Below are positions 16,276-24,224 of a DNA stretch of 37,786 nt, piece after piece. The position numbers and the translations under genes were made by a program. The stretch's first letter is position 1. The number at the start of each line of letters is the position of its first letter. Origin of the DNA: Desulfofustis sp. (GTDB taxonomy: Bacteria > Desulfobacterota > Desulfobulbia > Desulfobulbales > Desulfocapsaceae); the NCBI GenBank assembly GCA_013042475.1, contig JABDQA010000038.1, positions 1 through 37,786 of the forward strand, given 5' to 3'. The notes beneath the pieces were generated by a model. The model did not search any database. It saw only the letters and a program-made list of their open reading frames with translations, and was not told the DNA's origin.

Positions 16276-17124
16276 TCAGCCTCCCCGGTCGAGCCTATTG
16301 ATGAATTCGACGATCAGTTTTTGGAGTCTGGCCGATGCCCGCCGGCCCTCGGCGATAATGTCTTCCAGCAGAATGGGCTGAAAATTGTCCGGGTCGTTGA
16401 CGTTGGATATCAGCGACAGACCGAGGACCCGCATGGAACCATGTCGGGCAATGATCACCTCGGGTACCGACGACATGCCGACCGCGTCCGCCCCGCATTG
16501 CCTGAGCCAGCGAGTCTCCGCAGGGGTTTCGAGGCTGGGGCCGGGGATACATGCATAGGTGCCGGTGACAACCCTATCGATCCTGCAGTGGTCGGCGCTG
16601 TCCAGGGCGGTCTTGATCAAATCCGGCCCATAGGGCTCTGAGAAGTCTGGAAAACGCGGTCCCCAGTCTTCGACATTGGGTCCGCGCAGCGGATTTTCCC
16701 CGAGAAAATTAAGATGGTCCCTGATGATCATGATGGTCCCCGGCAGAAACAGCGGGTTCAGTCCGCCGGCGGCATTGGTGATGATAAGATTCTTGACCCC
16801 GAGCAATTGCAGAACCCTGATAGGTAGGGTTATTTCCCTGGTGGAATAACCTTCGTAATAATGAAATCTGCCGGATAGAATCAGTGCACGACAGCCCTCC
16901 AGACGCCCGATCAACAGGGCGCCCCGGTGACTCTCCACGGTTGATTTAGGGAACCAGGGAATGCCCTCGTAGGGGATCTCGTATTCAATCTCCACCCTGT
17001 TGGTCAGTTCCCCGAGCCCGGTGCCGAGTTGAACGGCGTTTATCGGGATGTTCGAGCAAATATCTGAAATGAAAGAGGCGGCCTTTGTGACCTGATTTCT
17101 ATAGGAATCTCCAGGGCGACTCAT
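16276..17124 (-). CDS. punA: Trimeric purine nucleoside phosphorylase / methylthioinosine phosphorylase-like
   Basis: A 282-aa member of the PNP/MTAP family, which splits purine nucleosides with phosphate. Family motifs: GTGLGEL phosphate loop, GRFHYYEGY, TNAAGGLN, DHLNFLGENPL, CIPGPSLETPAE (base-binding Glu) and GMSSVPE. The base-specificity site reads ISNVND. The Asn at the position equivalent to human PNP Asn243 fits 6-oxopurines (inosine, guanosine, methylthioinosine) rather than adenosine-type substrates. It overlaps thrC by 4 bp (ATGA) and lies 7 bp before mtaD, so coupling is likely. The role with methylthioinosine is inference from context. Confidence 0.88.
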   Translation of the reverse strand: MSRPGDSYRNQVTKAASFISDICSNIPINAVQLGTGLGELTNRVEIEYEIPYEGIPWFPKSTVESHRGALLIGRLEGCRALILSGRFHYYEGYSTREITLPIRVLQLLGVKNLIITNAAGGLNPLFLPGTIMIIRDHLNFLGENPLRGPNVEDWGPRFPDFSEPYGPDLIKTALDSADHCRIDRVVTGTYACIPGPSLETPAETRWLRQCGADAVGMSSVPEVIIARHGSMRVLGLSLISNVNDPDNFQPILLEDIIAEGRRASARLQKLIVEFINRLDRGG

Positions 17125-18521
17125 GACCCTTTCAGTGCGTGGCTCTCAATGTAGGCAGTGAGCACATCAACGGAGCAGTCCATCACCTCGCAGCGTGAGG
17201 GTTTGCCCTCCAATTCGGCCAGAACGGCAGGGAGCTTTGGCGGCTGGCCCACGGCCTGGGCAACCGTGGTCGGGAATTTAGCCGGGTGGGCGGTGGCCAG
17301 GCAGACCATTGGTACTCCCTGGTCGCGGTGCTGTTCAGCTGCCCTCACTCCTACCGCGGTGTGCGGATCGAGCACGTAACGATGATCCTGAAAATAGCGG
17401 GTGATGGTCTCCTGGACCTCGTCTTCCGTGACGGCTGAAGCAGCAAAATCCCTCTTGATATGGGCCAGGTAGTTATGCATGTAGAGTTTGCCGTCAACGC
17501 TGAATTTCAGCATAGCCTCGCGCACCAGGTCCGGTTCCTTGTCCATCAGGTAATAGAGATAGCGTTCAAAATTGGAAGCGGCTTGGATATCCATCGAAGG
17601 CGAAGAAGTGGCAACTACTTCGCCGAGTGAATAATCTCCCTTGTTCACGAACCGGGTCAGGATGTCATTGCTATTGGTCGCCAGCACCAGTTTGCTGATT
17701 GAACCTTCAGGTAGCATTTTCTTGGCGATGTAGCCGGCGAAGATGTCCCCGAAGTTACCGGTGGGCACCGAGAAAGCCACCGCACGGTTCTTTTCGTGCA
17801 CCGCCACATGCAGGCAACTGTAAACGTAATAGACCACCTGGGCCAGGATGCGGGCCCAGTTGATCGAGTTGATAGAACCGAGGTGATGAGTCTTCTTGAA
17901 CTCCACGTCGCTGAAGATGGTCTTCACCGCCGCCTGGGCGTCGTCGAAGGTGCCGGTGACCGCAATGTTGTATACGTTGTCATCGGCGACGGTGGTCATC
18001 TGTCTCTCCTGCACCTCGCTGATCCGTTTGTGGGGGTGCAGGATAAATATCCGTATTCTCTCCCGGCCTTTGACCCCATGGATTGCGGCGCTCCCGGTAT
18101 CGCCCGAGGTGGCGCCGAGAATATTGAGGTGACCGTCGTCGCGGTCGAGAAGATATTCAAAAAGGTTACCCAGAAACTGCAGGGCGATGTCCTTGAAAGC
18201 CAGCGTGGGGCCGTGAAACAGCTCAAGGATATGGAGGTTGCCGAGATGTACGAGAGGAACTATCTGTTCGTCGGTGAAGGTGGCATATGACTTGTTGATC
18301 AATTCCTTGAGATCGTTGGTCGGTATGTCGTCAATAAAGCGCGACATCACCTCGAAGGCCAGTTCGCTGTAGCTGAGTTTCTGCCAGGCTTCAAAAGTGG
18401 CCCGGTCGATGCGCGGTACCGCCCTGGGCAGCAGCAGACCTCCGTCTTCGGCCAGCCCGGTTATCACCGCTTCGCTGAAGGATCGGTTGGCGAATTGTCC
18501 TCGGGTGCTGAGATATTGCAT
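17121..18521 (-). CDS. thrC: Threonine synthase
   Basis: A 466-aa PLP enzyme that converts O-phosphohomoserine to threonine. The N-terminus has the typical YLSTRGQ...SFSEAVITGLAEDGGL. The PLP lysine is Lys110 in GPTLAFKD. Other marks are GATSGDTGSAA and SVPTGNFGD. The length agrees with the long bacterial class. It is preceded by rsfS (32 bp) and overlaps punA by 4 bp. No other threonine gene is in the window. Confidence 0.95.
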   Translation of the reverse strand: MQYLSTRGQFANRSFSEAVITGLAEDGGLLLPRAVPRIDRATFEAWQKLSYSELAFEVMSRFIDDIPTNDLKELINKSYATFTDEQIVPLVHLGNLHILELFHGPTLAFKDIALQFLGNLFEYLLDRDDGHLNILGATSGDTGSAAIHGVKGRERIRIFILHPHKRISEVQERQMTTVADDNVYNIAVTGTFDDAQAAVKTIFSDVEFKKTHHLGSINSINWARILAQVVYYVYSCLHVAVHEKNRAVAFSVPTGNFGDIFAGYIAKKMLPEGSISKLVLATNSNDILTRFVNKGDYSLGEVVATSSPSMDIQAASNFERYLYYLMDKEPDLVREAMLKFSVDGKLYMHNYLAHIKRDFAASAVTEDEVQETITRYFQDHRYVLDPHTAVGVRAAEQHRDQGVPMVCLATAHPAKFPTTVAQAVGQPPKLPAVLAELEGKPSRCEVMDCSVDVLTAYIESHALKGS

Positions 18522-18553
18522 GACTCTACCGTGGGTGTGTGCCTGGGTTGGAA

Positions 18554-18928
18554 TCAGCTCTGGGTTTCGAGGCGCGGGGCGTCATGCCAGAGTCCCTCGA
18601 GATCATAGAAATCTCGCTGTTCGTGGTAGAAGATGTGAACTACCACGTCATCGAAATCGAGCAAGACCCATTTGCCTTCTGAGAGTCCTTCGGCCCGGCT
18701 GGAGCTGATTCGTTTGGAGCGCAGTTCGTGTTCCAGACTTTCGGCCAGCGCCTGCACATGGCGGGTGGATCTGCCGCTGAGAATGACAAAGTAATCGGTA
18801 AATGAAGAGATCTTCCGGACATCGAGGATGACAATATCCTCGCCCTTGCCGTCCGTCCCAATTTGGGCGCAGATTGCCGCCAATTGACCACCGTCAAGGG
18901 TCCGGTATTCTTTCTTGAGTTGTTTCAT
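18554..18928 (-). CDS. rsfS: Ribosome silencing factor RsfS
   Basis: A 124-aa RsfS/Iojap protein, which binds ribosomal protein uL14 and blocks subunit joining when nutrients are short. Motifs: DIVILDVRKISSFTDYFVI, SGRSTRHVQAL, EGLSEGKWVLLDFDDVVVHI and the terminal YYDLEGLW-like FYDLEGLW. Length is normal. It lies 32 bp after topB, probably in the same transcript. The ATG has only weak SD-like sequence before it. Confidence 0.95.
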   Translation of the reverse strand: MKQLKKEYRTLDGGQLAAICAQIGTDGKGEDIVILDVRKISSFTDYFVILSGRSTRHVQALAESLEHELRSKRISSSRAEGLSEGKWVLLDFDDVVVHIFYHEQRDFYDLEGLWHDAPRLETQS

Positions 18929-18960
18929 ATTAATTATTTGGGCTCAATAGCCGGGGACTG

Positions 18961-21423
18961 TCAACTTTTTTTTCTCTTGCGCCGCATCTTTCTGGGGGGA
19001 AATTCAAAACTGATTTTACCCTTATCATCGAGTAGCAGATAGGCGTCGAAGGGTTTTCTTTTCTTTGAAATGAAGCCTTTGATCAGCGGACTTTTCCTAT
19101 CGCTCAAAAGTTTTTTAATGTCTTTGTCGGTCAGTGTTTTCGACAGAATCATCTTACTGATCCGCAGGCCTTTTTTCTCATCGCCGTTGATCGCCGATTC
19201 AGACATGAAGCCGGTCGGCGTTTCGTAAACCGGAGTCCCGTCGATGGGCGACAGGCCAAGCGAACCGTTCTTCTTTACCAGGTCGAGGTCGATATCTTCG
19301 CCGTTATCGAGAAAGACAAATTCGATTTTGTTGTCAGTGAGCTTGAGCATGGCGGCAAAGGGCTTGCCCTTCTTCGAGCGGAAGTCGGCAAAGGGGCCGA
19401 TCGTCCTGCCTTTGATGAGGTCCACCACCTCGGACTCTTTCATTACCCGGCCGCCCAGAATTTTGCGGATGATGATGCTCTGATCCTGGCTGATGTAGGC
19501 AGTGGGGGTCTCCAGAAAGACAAAGCCGTTCAGAGGGCTGAACCCGGCTTCGCTGGTTTGTGTGGCCTCGTCGTAGTTTTTTATCTGATCGATGATGTGA
19601 TCGGTGAGCCCGCGGATTTCGTCCATGAACTTCGACCGGGTCAGCGTGCCTTTGAGGATCTGATTGAGCTTGTATTCCCACTCCCCGGTCATTTCCGGTG
19701 AGGCCAGAACGTCGATCCGCATGGCCTCGATTATAGCCAGCAGATCAAAAGCCTTACCGGTAGGGGCCAGCTCTTTTCCTTCGCGGACCAGATACTTGTC
19801 CTTGATCAGTTTTTCAATAATCGATGCCCGCGTAGCCGGAGTCCCCAGGCCTCGCTCCTTCATCGCCTCGGCCAGTTCATCGTCATCGAGCAGCTTCCCG
19901 GAATTTTCCATGGCGGTGAGCAGCGTTGCCTCAGTGAAGCGGGCCGGCGGCCGGGTCTCCATCTCCATGAGTTCGACCGAGTTGCAGATCACCTCACTGC
20001 CCGGCGGTACCGGTTCAATGATGTCTTCTCCCTGTTCGCGCTTGCCTGCCAGATAGACCACTTTCCAACCGGGCTTGGTGAGAATCTTGCCCTCGGTCAG
20101 AAACGACTCTTGCTCGACCAGCGATATCCTTCTGGTTTTCAGATATTCGGCGGGCGGAAAAAAGACGGCCAGGAAACGCTGGACCACCATCGTGTATATC
20201 TTCAGTTCAGCCTCGGAGAGGGAGGCGGGTAGCTTGTTGGTGGGAATTATCGCATGGTGATCCGATACCTTGGCATCGTTGAAAATACGTGGGTTCGGCT
20301 TGATGTACTTGTTATCTAGGATGACCTGGGCAAAGCTTTTGAAGCGCCAGCCCTGCTGACGGGCCACCACGCCGGCCGAAGTCTTCAGGTAGTCCCTGGG
20401 AAGGTAGCGGCTGTCAGTACGGGGATAGGTGAGTATCTTGTGACGCTCATAAAGTGCCTGGGCGATTGACAGGGTGTTCTGGGCAGAAAAACCGAAGCGG
20501 CCGTTGGCTTCACGCTGCAGTGAGGTAAGGTCGTAGAGCTGAGGCGGGGCCTGGGTGGTTTTTTTGCTGGTGTCGGTGACCTGGGCCGGGTGGTTACGAC
20601 ACTTGTTGATAATGGTTTCAGCATCTCCACGATCCCAGATGCGGTCCCGGCGTTTATATTCGTCGTCCGGGTCCTTTTTAAAAGATGGGTCGATCCATTT
20701 GCCGGTGTAATGATCACCATTGAAACCGAAGGTGGCCTGGAGATTGAAATAAGTTCTGGGAACAAAATCGAGTCGCTCCTGCTCGCGCTTCACCAGCATC
20801 GACAGGGTCGGGGTCTGCACCCGGCCGCAGGGAGTTTTGAAGAAACCGCCGAAGCGTGATTTGTAGGCGGTCAGGGCCCGGGTGGCATTGATGCCGATCA
20901 ACCAGTCCGACTCCGAGCGGCACAGGGCGGTATCCTCGAGGGGGACCATTTCCTCGTTGCCGCGCAGGGCCTCGAAACCGTTCCTGATCGCCTCATCGGT
21001 CATGGACTGGAGCCAGAGTCGTTTTATCTGCTTGCCGGCCACCGATTTGTTCCAGACGATATTCAAAATGTATTTGAAGATCAGTTCGCCCTCACGACCA
21101 GCATCGCAGGCGTTGATAATCGTCGACACATCTTTGCGTCGGATCAGTTTCTGCAGGGCGTTGAATTGGCTCTTGGTACCGTCGAGTACCTTGAGCGGAA
21201 AACTTTCCGGCAGAATGGGCAGATCGTTCATGCGCCACTTCTGATAGCGAGGATCGATCTCTTCGGGGTAGCAGATCGACACCAGATGACCCACTGCATA
21301 GGAGACCAGGTAGGAATCACCCTCGTAGTGCGTCCTGGTCTTCTTGAAGGAACCGGGCAGGACCTTAGTAAGATCGGCCGCGACGCTTGGCTTTTCGGCT
21401 ATGATAAGTGTTTTTTCTGTCAT
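18961..21423 (-). CDS. topB: DNA topoisomerase III (type IA)
   Basis: An 820-aa type IA topoisomerase that relaxes and decatenates DNA through a 5'-phosphotyrosine. It begins MTEKTLIIAEKPSVA, the usual TOPRIM start. The acidic TOPRIM loop is DAGREGELI (about residue 107), and the active-site Tyr333 lies in LTYPRTDSRY. The C-terminus carries two copies of the short topoisomerase C-terminal repeat (GPFADFRSKKGKPFAAML and LIKGFISKKRKPFDAYLL) and a basic tail, with no zinc fingers. The frame is open 59 codons further upstream, but that part is unlike the family. A TTGACA promoter (21551-21579) lies downstream of that longer start, so 21423 is preferred. The ATG pair at 21448-21450 is an alternative. 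Confidence 0.93.
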   Translation of the reverse strand: MTEKTLIIAEKPSVAADLTKVLPGSFKKTRTHYEGDSYLVSYAVGHLVSICYPEEIDPRYQKWRMNDLPILPESFPLKVLDGTKSQFNALQKLIRRKDVSTIINACDAGREGELIFKYILNIVWNKSVAGKQIKRLWLQSMTDEAIRNGFEALRGNEEMVPLEDTALCRSESDWLIGINATRALTAYKSRFGGFFKTPCGRVQTPTLSMLVKREQERLDFVPRTYFNLQATFGFNGDHYTGKWIDPSFKKDPDDEYKRRDRIWDRGDAETIINKCRNHPAQVTDTSKKTTQAPPQLYDLTSLQREANGRFGFSAQNTLSIAQALYERHKILTYPRTDSRYLPRDYLKTSAGVVARQQGWRFKSFAQVILDNKYIKPNPRIFNDAKVSDHHAIIPTNKLPASLSEAELKIYTMVVQRFLAVFFPPAEYLKTRRISLVEQESFLTEGKILTKPGWKVVYLAGKREQGEDIIEPVPPGSEVICNSVELMEMETRPPARFTEATLLTAMENSGKLLDDDELAEAMKERGLGTPATRASIIEKLIKDKYLVREGKELAPTGKAFDLLAIIEAMRIDVLASPEMTGEWEYKLNQILKGTLTRSKFMDEIRGLTDHIIDQIKNYDEATQTSEAGFSPLNGFVFLETPTAYISQDQSIIIRKILGGRVMKESEVVDLIKGRTIGPFADFRSKKGKPFAAMLKLTDNKIEFVFLDNGEDIDLDLVKKNGSLGLSPIDGTPVYETPTGFMSESAINGDEKKGLRISKMILSKTLTDKDIKKLLSDRKSPLIKGFISKKRKPFDAYLLLDDKGKISFEFPPRKMRRKRKKS

Positions 21424-21550
21424 CTGGGTTGAAATTAACGCCGTCATCATGGGCTTAAATGGATGGTTCGAAAGGGTCGTGGCATCCGGCAGGTGGAGAA
21501 AGATACAAGTAGCATGAAATACCGGAGGGGCTTCCCTCAATTTGTCAGAC

Positions 21551-21579
21551 GTTGTATTAATCTGTATCGGATTTGTCAA
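21551..21579 (-). promoter_or_regulatory. Sigma70-like promoter of topB
   Basis: Minus strand: TTGACA (21574-21579), a 17-bp spacer, TACAAC (21551-21556). The mRNA would begin near 21544, about 120 bases before the topB start chosen here. Confidence 0.55.
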
Positions 21580-21661
21580 ATTAAAGTTTAAAGGAAACAA
21601 TAGTTATCGAGTCCCATGTTTGGGTGCATGGTGAGTATTGTGTCGACCAGCTCGCCAAACC

Positions 21662-21691
21662 TTGACTATTTAGCTAAAGTGTGTTTATTTA
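21662..21691 (+). promoter_or_regulatory. Possible promoter of tRNA-Gly
   Basis: TTGACT at 21662-21667 is followed after 18 bp by TATTTA (near 21686-21691), a weak -10. The expected transcript start is about 15 bases before the tRNA. Confidence 0.4.
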
Positions 21692-21713
21692 TGTCAGTTT
21701 TAGCTGGGGTAAT

Positions 21714-21789
21714 GCGGGCATAGCTCAGTTGGTAGAGCGCGAGCTTCCCAAGCTTGAGGTCGCGAGTTCGAGCCTCGTTGCCCGCTCCA
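21714..21789 (+). tRNA. tRNA-Gly, anticodon CCC
   Basis: A 76-nt cloverleaf. The acceptor GCGGGCA pairs with TGCCCGC. The D arm is GCTC...GAGC. The anticodon stem CGAGC/GCTTG holds loop TTCCCAA with anticodon CCC (reads GGG glycine codons). The T arm GCGAG-TTCGAGC-CTCGT is intact, and CCA is encoded. It sits just before the rimP-nusA operon, followed by a strong terminator. Confidence 0.96.
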
Positions 21790-21866
21790 CTTTGGATTTC
21801 CGGTCAGTCCGGGATCCTGAGCTTTTGGTCATACCTGTCCGGTAACGCCAACCGGTCGGAGAGATG

Positions 21867-21892
21867 AAAGTGGGCTTTGCCCGCTTTTTTTT
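21867..21892 (+). terminator. Rho-independent terminator between tRNA-Gly and rimP
   Basis: AAAGTGGGC (21867-21875) pairs with GCCCGCTTT (21879-21887) across a TTT loop, and is followed at once by a run of T. This is a classic intrinsic terminator 46 bp before rimP. It could end the tRNA transcript or attenuate read-through into the rimP-nusA operon. Confidence 0.8.
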
Positions 21893-21937
21893 ATTTTTAT
21901 CAGGCTGTTTTGAAAGTTGGCCTACAGGCGGAGATAG

Positions 21938-22390
21938 ATGGATACAGTCATCGAGCGAGTGCGTGAATTTGCCGAATCGCTGCTCCCGGCGATGGGACTG
22001 GAACTGTTTGATGTTCAGTTTCGCCGGGAAGGGCACGGGTGGGTTCTGCGCCTCGTGGTTGACAAAAAAGAGGGCGTCAGCCTCGACGACTGCTCCCAGG
22101 TGAGTAGGGAAACCAGTGATTTTCTTGATGTCGAAGACATCATCGACCATCCCTATCACCTGGAAGTTTCTTCGCCGGGACTGGAGCGACCGCTGCGGAC
22201 GATGGCTGAATGCCAGCGCCACCTTGGCAAAAAAGCCCGGATAAAACTCAATGAGGAGGTAGACTCCCAACGAGTGATTATCGGTGAGCTGGTGACAACC
22301 GAGCAAAATGAACTGAAGGTGCTCAGTGAAGAGGGCACCACCTATAGAATAAAGTGGGAGAACATCCATAAAGCGCGACTGACGCTCTGA
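21938..22390 (+). CDS. rimP: Ribosome maturation factor RimP
   Basis: A 150-aa protein needed for 30S subunit maturation. N-terminal domain: EFAESLLPAMGLELFDVQFRREG. Central LRLVVDKKEGVSLDDCSQVSRE and ISSPGLERPL-like SSPGLERPL. A C-terminal SH3-like part follows. Normal length. GGAG lies five bases before ATG. It is the first gene of rimP-nusA-ylxR-infB-rbfA-nrnA-truB. Confidence 0.96.
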   Translation: MDTVIERVREFAESLLPAMGLELFDVQFRREGHGWVLRLVVDKKEGVSLDDCSQVSRETSDFLDVEDIIDHPYHLEVSSPGLERPLRTMAECQRHLGKKARIKLNEEVDSQRVIIGELVTTEQNELKVLSEEGTTYRIKWENIHKARLTL

Positions 22391-22457
22391 CCCCGACTGG
22401 CAGAAGAAAGAACCAATACATGGTTGGTTGGCAGGCAGTTATTGCGAGGATAGATAC

Positions 22458-23933
22458 ATGTTATCTGATTTGAAACGGATTATTGACCAGATTAGCAGGG
22501 ATCGCGGTTTCGACAAACAGCTTCTTATCGAGGCGATAAAAGAAGCAGTTGCGTCTGCTGCGCGCAAGAAGTACGGCAGCAGGCGCGATATCGAGGTGCA
22601 CTACAACGAGGAGTACGGCGAGGTCGAGGTCTTCCAGTTCCGCAACGTTGTCGAAGAAGCGGTCGATGATCAGACCGAGATTTCTTTTGAACAGGCCACA
22701 CTGCTCGATCCCGAAGTACAACTCGGCGACGAGTTGGGTGAAAAAATGGAGAATATCACCGACCTCGGACGAATCGCAGCACAATCGGCCAAGCAAGTGA
22801 TAATCCACCGAATGAAAGATGCCGAACGCGAAGTAATCTTCGACATGTTCAAGGACCGCGAGGGCGAGGTGGTCAGCGGCATTGTCCAGCGGTTTGAACG
22901 CGGCAACATGATTGTCAATCTGGGGCGCACCGACGCCATTTTGCCGAAAGAACATCAGATACCCAAACGCTCCTTCAAGCAGGGAGACCGCATCAGGGCC
23001 TATTTGACCGAAGTCAAAGAGAATGCCCGGGACTCGCAGCTTATTCTGTCCCGCACCGCCGACGAATTTCTGGCCAAGCTTTTTTCCATGGAGGTGCCTG
23101 AGATCGCGGAGGGCATCGTCAAAATAATGGGGGTAAGCCGTGAACCTGGTTTTCGAGCAAAAATCGCAGTCTCTTCCACCGAGTCGGATGTCGATCCGGT
23201 TGGTGCCTGCGTCGGCATGAAAGGGTCGCGCGTCCAGAATGTGGTGCAGGAACTGCAGGGTGAGCGGATCGACATTGTCACCTGGAGCCCGGACCCGGCC
23301 AAATATGTGTACAATGCGCTGGCACCGGCCCACGTGAGCATGGTCATGGTCGATGAAGATGCCAACTCTCTGCTGGTGGTGGTTCCCAACGACCAGTTGT
23401 CGCTGGCCATTGGCCGGCAGGGTCAGAACGTCCGTTTGGCATCCAAATTGATGGGTTGGCGTATCGACGTGAAGAGTGAGCAACGCTGGGCCAATCTCGA
23501 AGACGAGGGCTACCAGTCTCTGTTGCAGGTTCCCGGCATCGACGAGGGGCTGGCCGACCAGCTGTTCAGCAAGGAGATTAAATCGGCGGCCGATCTGGGC
23601 ACTTCCGACATTGAGGAACTGACAATCATCAGGGCCATCGACGATGATTTTGGACAGCAGCTCATCGAAGCAGCGGTCAAAGTTGCCGAGGAGTTGGGCT
23701 TGCCGTTGGAGAGAACGAGGCCCAAGGCTGTCGCACCGGCTGAGGATGAGAGCAACGGTGAACAGACGCCGGTGGCCGAGGCGGATGGTACCGAAACAGC
23801 AAGTGAAGAGCAGGCCTTTGAAGATACTAATGCGGAGATCGTCAACGAGGACGCCGCTGAGGAGAACGAAACCGCCGAGCTTGAGTCTGAGGTTTCCGAA
23901 GAGGAAATGAAACCGGAAGAGGGTAAGCAATAG
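22458..23933 (+). CDS. nusA: Transcription termination/antitermination factor NusA
   Basis: A 491-aa protein that binds RNA polymerase and nascent RNA, controlling pausing, termination and antitermination. Order of parts: N-terminal polymerase-binding domain (1-130), S1 domain (about 135-200, [18 protein letters not shown]), two KH domains (about 200-345, [19 protein letters not shown] and [15 protein letters not shown]), a helix-hairpin-helix region ([16 protein letters not shown]) and a strongly acidic tail of about 65 residues. The start is set by GAGGA seven bases before ATG 22458; a TTG 30 bases upstream is in frame but lacks an SD. The acidic tail is longer than usual. Confidence 0.96.
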   Translation: MLSDLKRIIDQISRDRGFDKQLLIEAIKEAVASAARKKYGSRRDIEVHYNEEYGEVEVFQFRNVVEEAVDDQTEISFEQATLLDPEVQLGDELGEKMENITDLGRIAAQSAKQVIIHRMKDAEREVIFDMFKDREGEVVSGIVQRFERGNMIVNLGRTDAILPKEHQIPKRSFKQGDRIRAYLTEVKENARDSQLILSRTADEFLAKLFSMEVPEIAEGIVKIMGVSREPGFRAKIAVSSTESDVDPVGACVGMKGSRVQNVVQELQGERIDIVTWSPDPAKYVYNALAPAHVSMVMVDEDANSLLVVVPNDQLSLAIGRQGQNVRLASKLMGWRIDVKSEQRWANLEDEGYQSLLQVPGIDEGLADQLFSKEIKSAADLGTSDIEELTIIRAIDDDFGQQLIEAAVKVAEELGLPLERTRPKAVAPAEDESNGEQTPVAEADGTETASEEQAFEDTNAEIVNEDAAEENETAELESEVSEEEMKPEEGKQ

Positions 23934-23941
23934 CAAGTGCT

Positions 23942-24154
23942 ATGACCTTAGGGCCGATCAGAACCTGTATCAGCTGCAACCGAAAGCGAGCAAAATCGGA
24001 GCTGATCAGATATGTCTGGCACAACGGTTCAGCACTTCCCGATCCTGGACAGAAACAGGCGGGACGGGGGACATATCATTGCGACACCCGAGAGTGTAAA
24101 GAGAAATTTGAGCGACAAGGGAAACGACTGAAACGGGCGTTTCGTCTAGTCTGA
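23942..24154 (+). CDS. ylxR: YlxR/RnpM family RNA-binding protein (DUF448)
   Basis: A 70-aa basic protein with the YlxR pattern: RTCISCNRKRAKSELIRYV at the N-terminus and AGRGTYHCDTRECKEKF in the middle. This family regularly sits between nusA and infB, as here, and members bind RNA; a role with RNase P is reported for some. It lies 8 bp after nusA. Its length is a little under the common 80-100 aa. Confidence 0.93.
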   Translation: MTLGPIRTCISCNRKRAKSELIRYVWHNGSALPDPGQKQAGRGTYHCDTRECKEKFERQGKRLKRAFRLV

Positions 24155-24176
24155 GAGTAGCAACACATAAAGACGA

Positions 24177-24206
24177 TGATCTTCGGATCAGGCTGATGAT
24201 TTTTTT
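24177..24206 (+). promoter_or_regulatory. UUCG-loop hairpin followed by U7 before infB
   Basis: TGATC-TTCG-GATCA (24177-24190) is a 5-bp stem with a stable UUCG-type loop, and a T7 run lies at 24200-24206. The T-run is about ten bases past the stem, so it is at best a weak terminator or pause site in the ylxR-infB gap. Confidence 0.3.
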
Positions 24207-24224
24207 GTTTATCAGGAGCAGGGT

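Noticed and set aside
22461-23936. Long minus-strand open frame opposite nusA
   Set aside because: NusA is unmistakable on the plus strand; the antisense frame has no family features and reflects codon bias.
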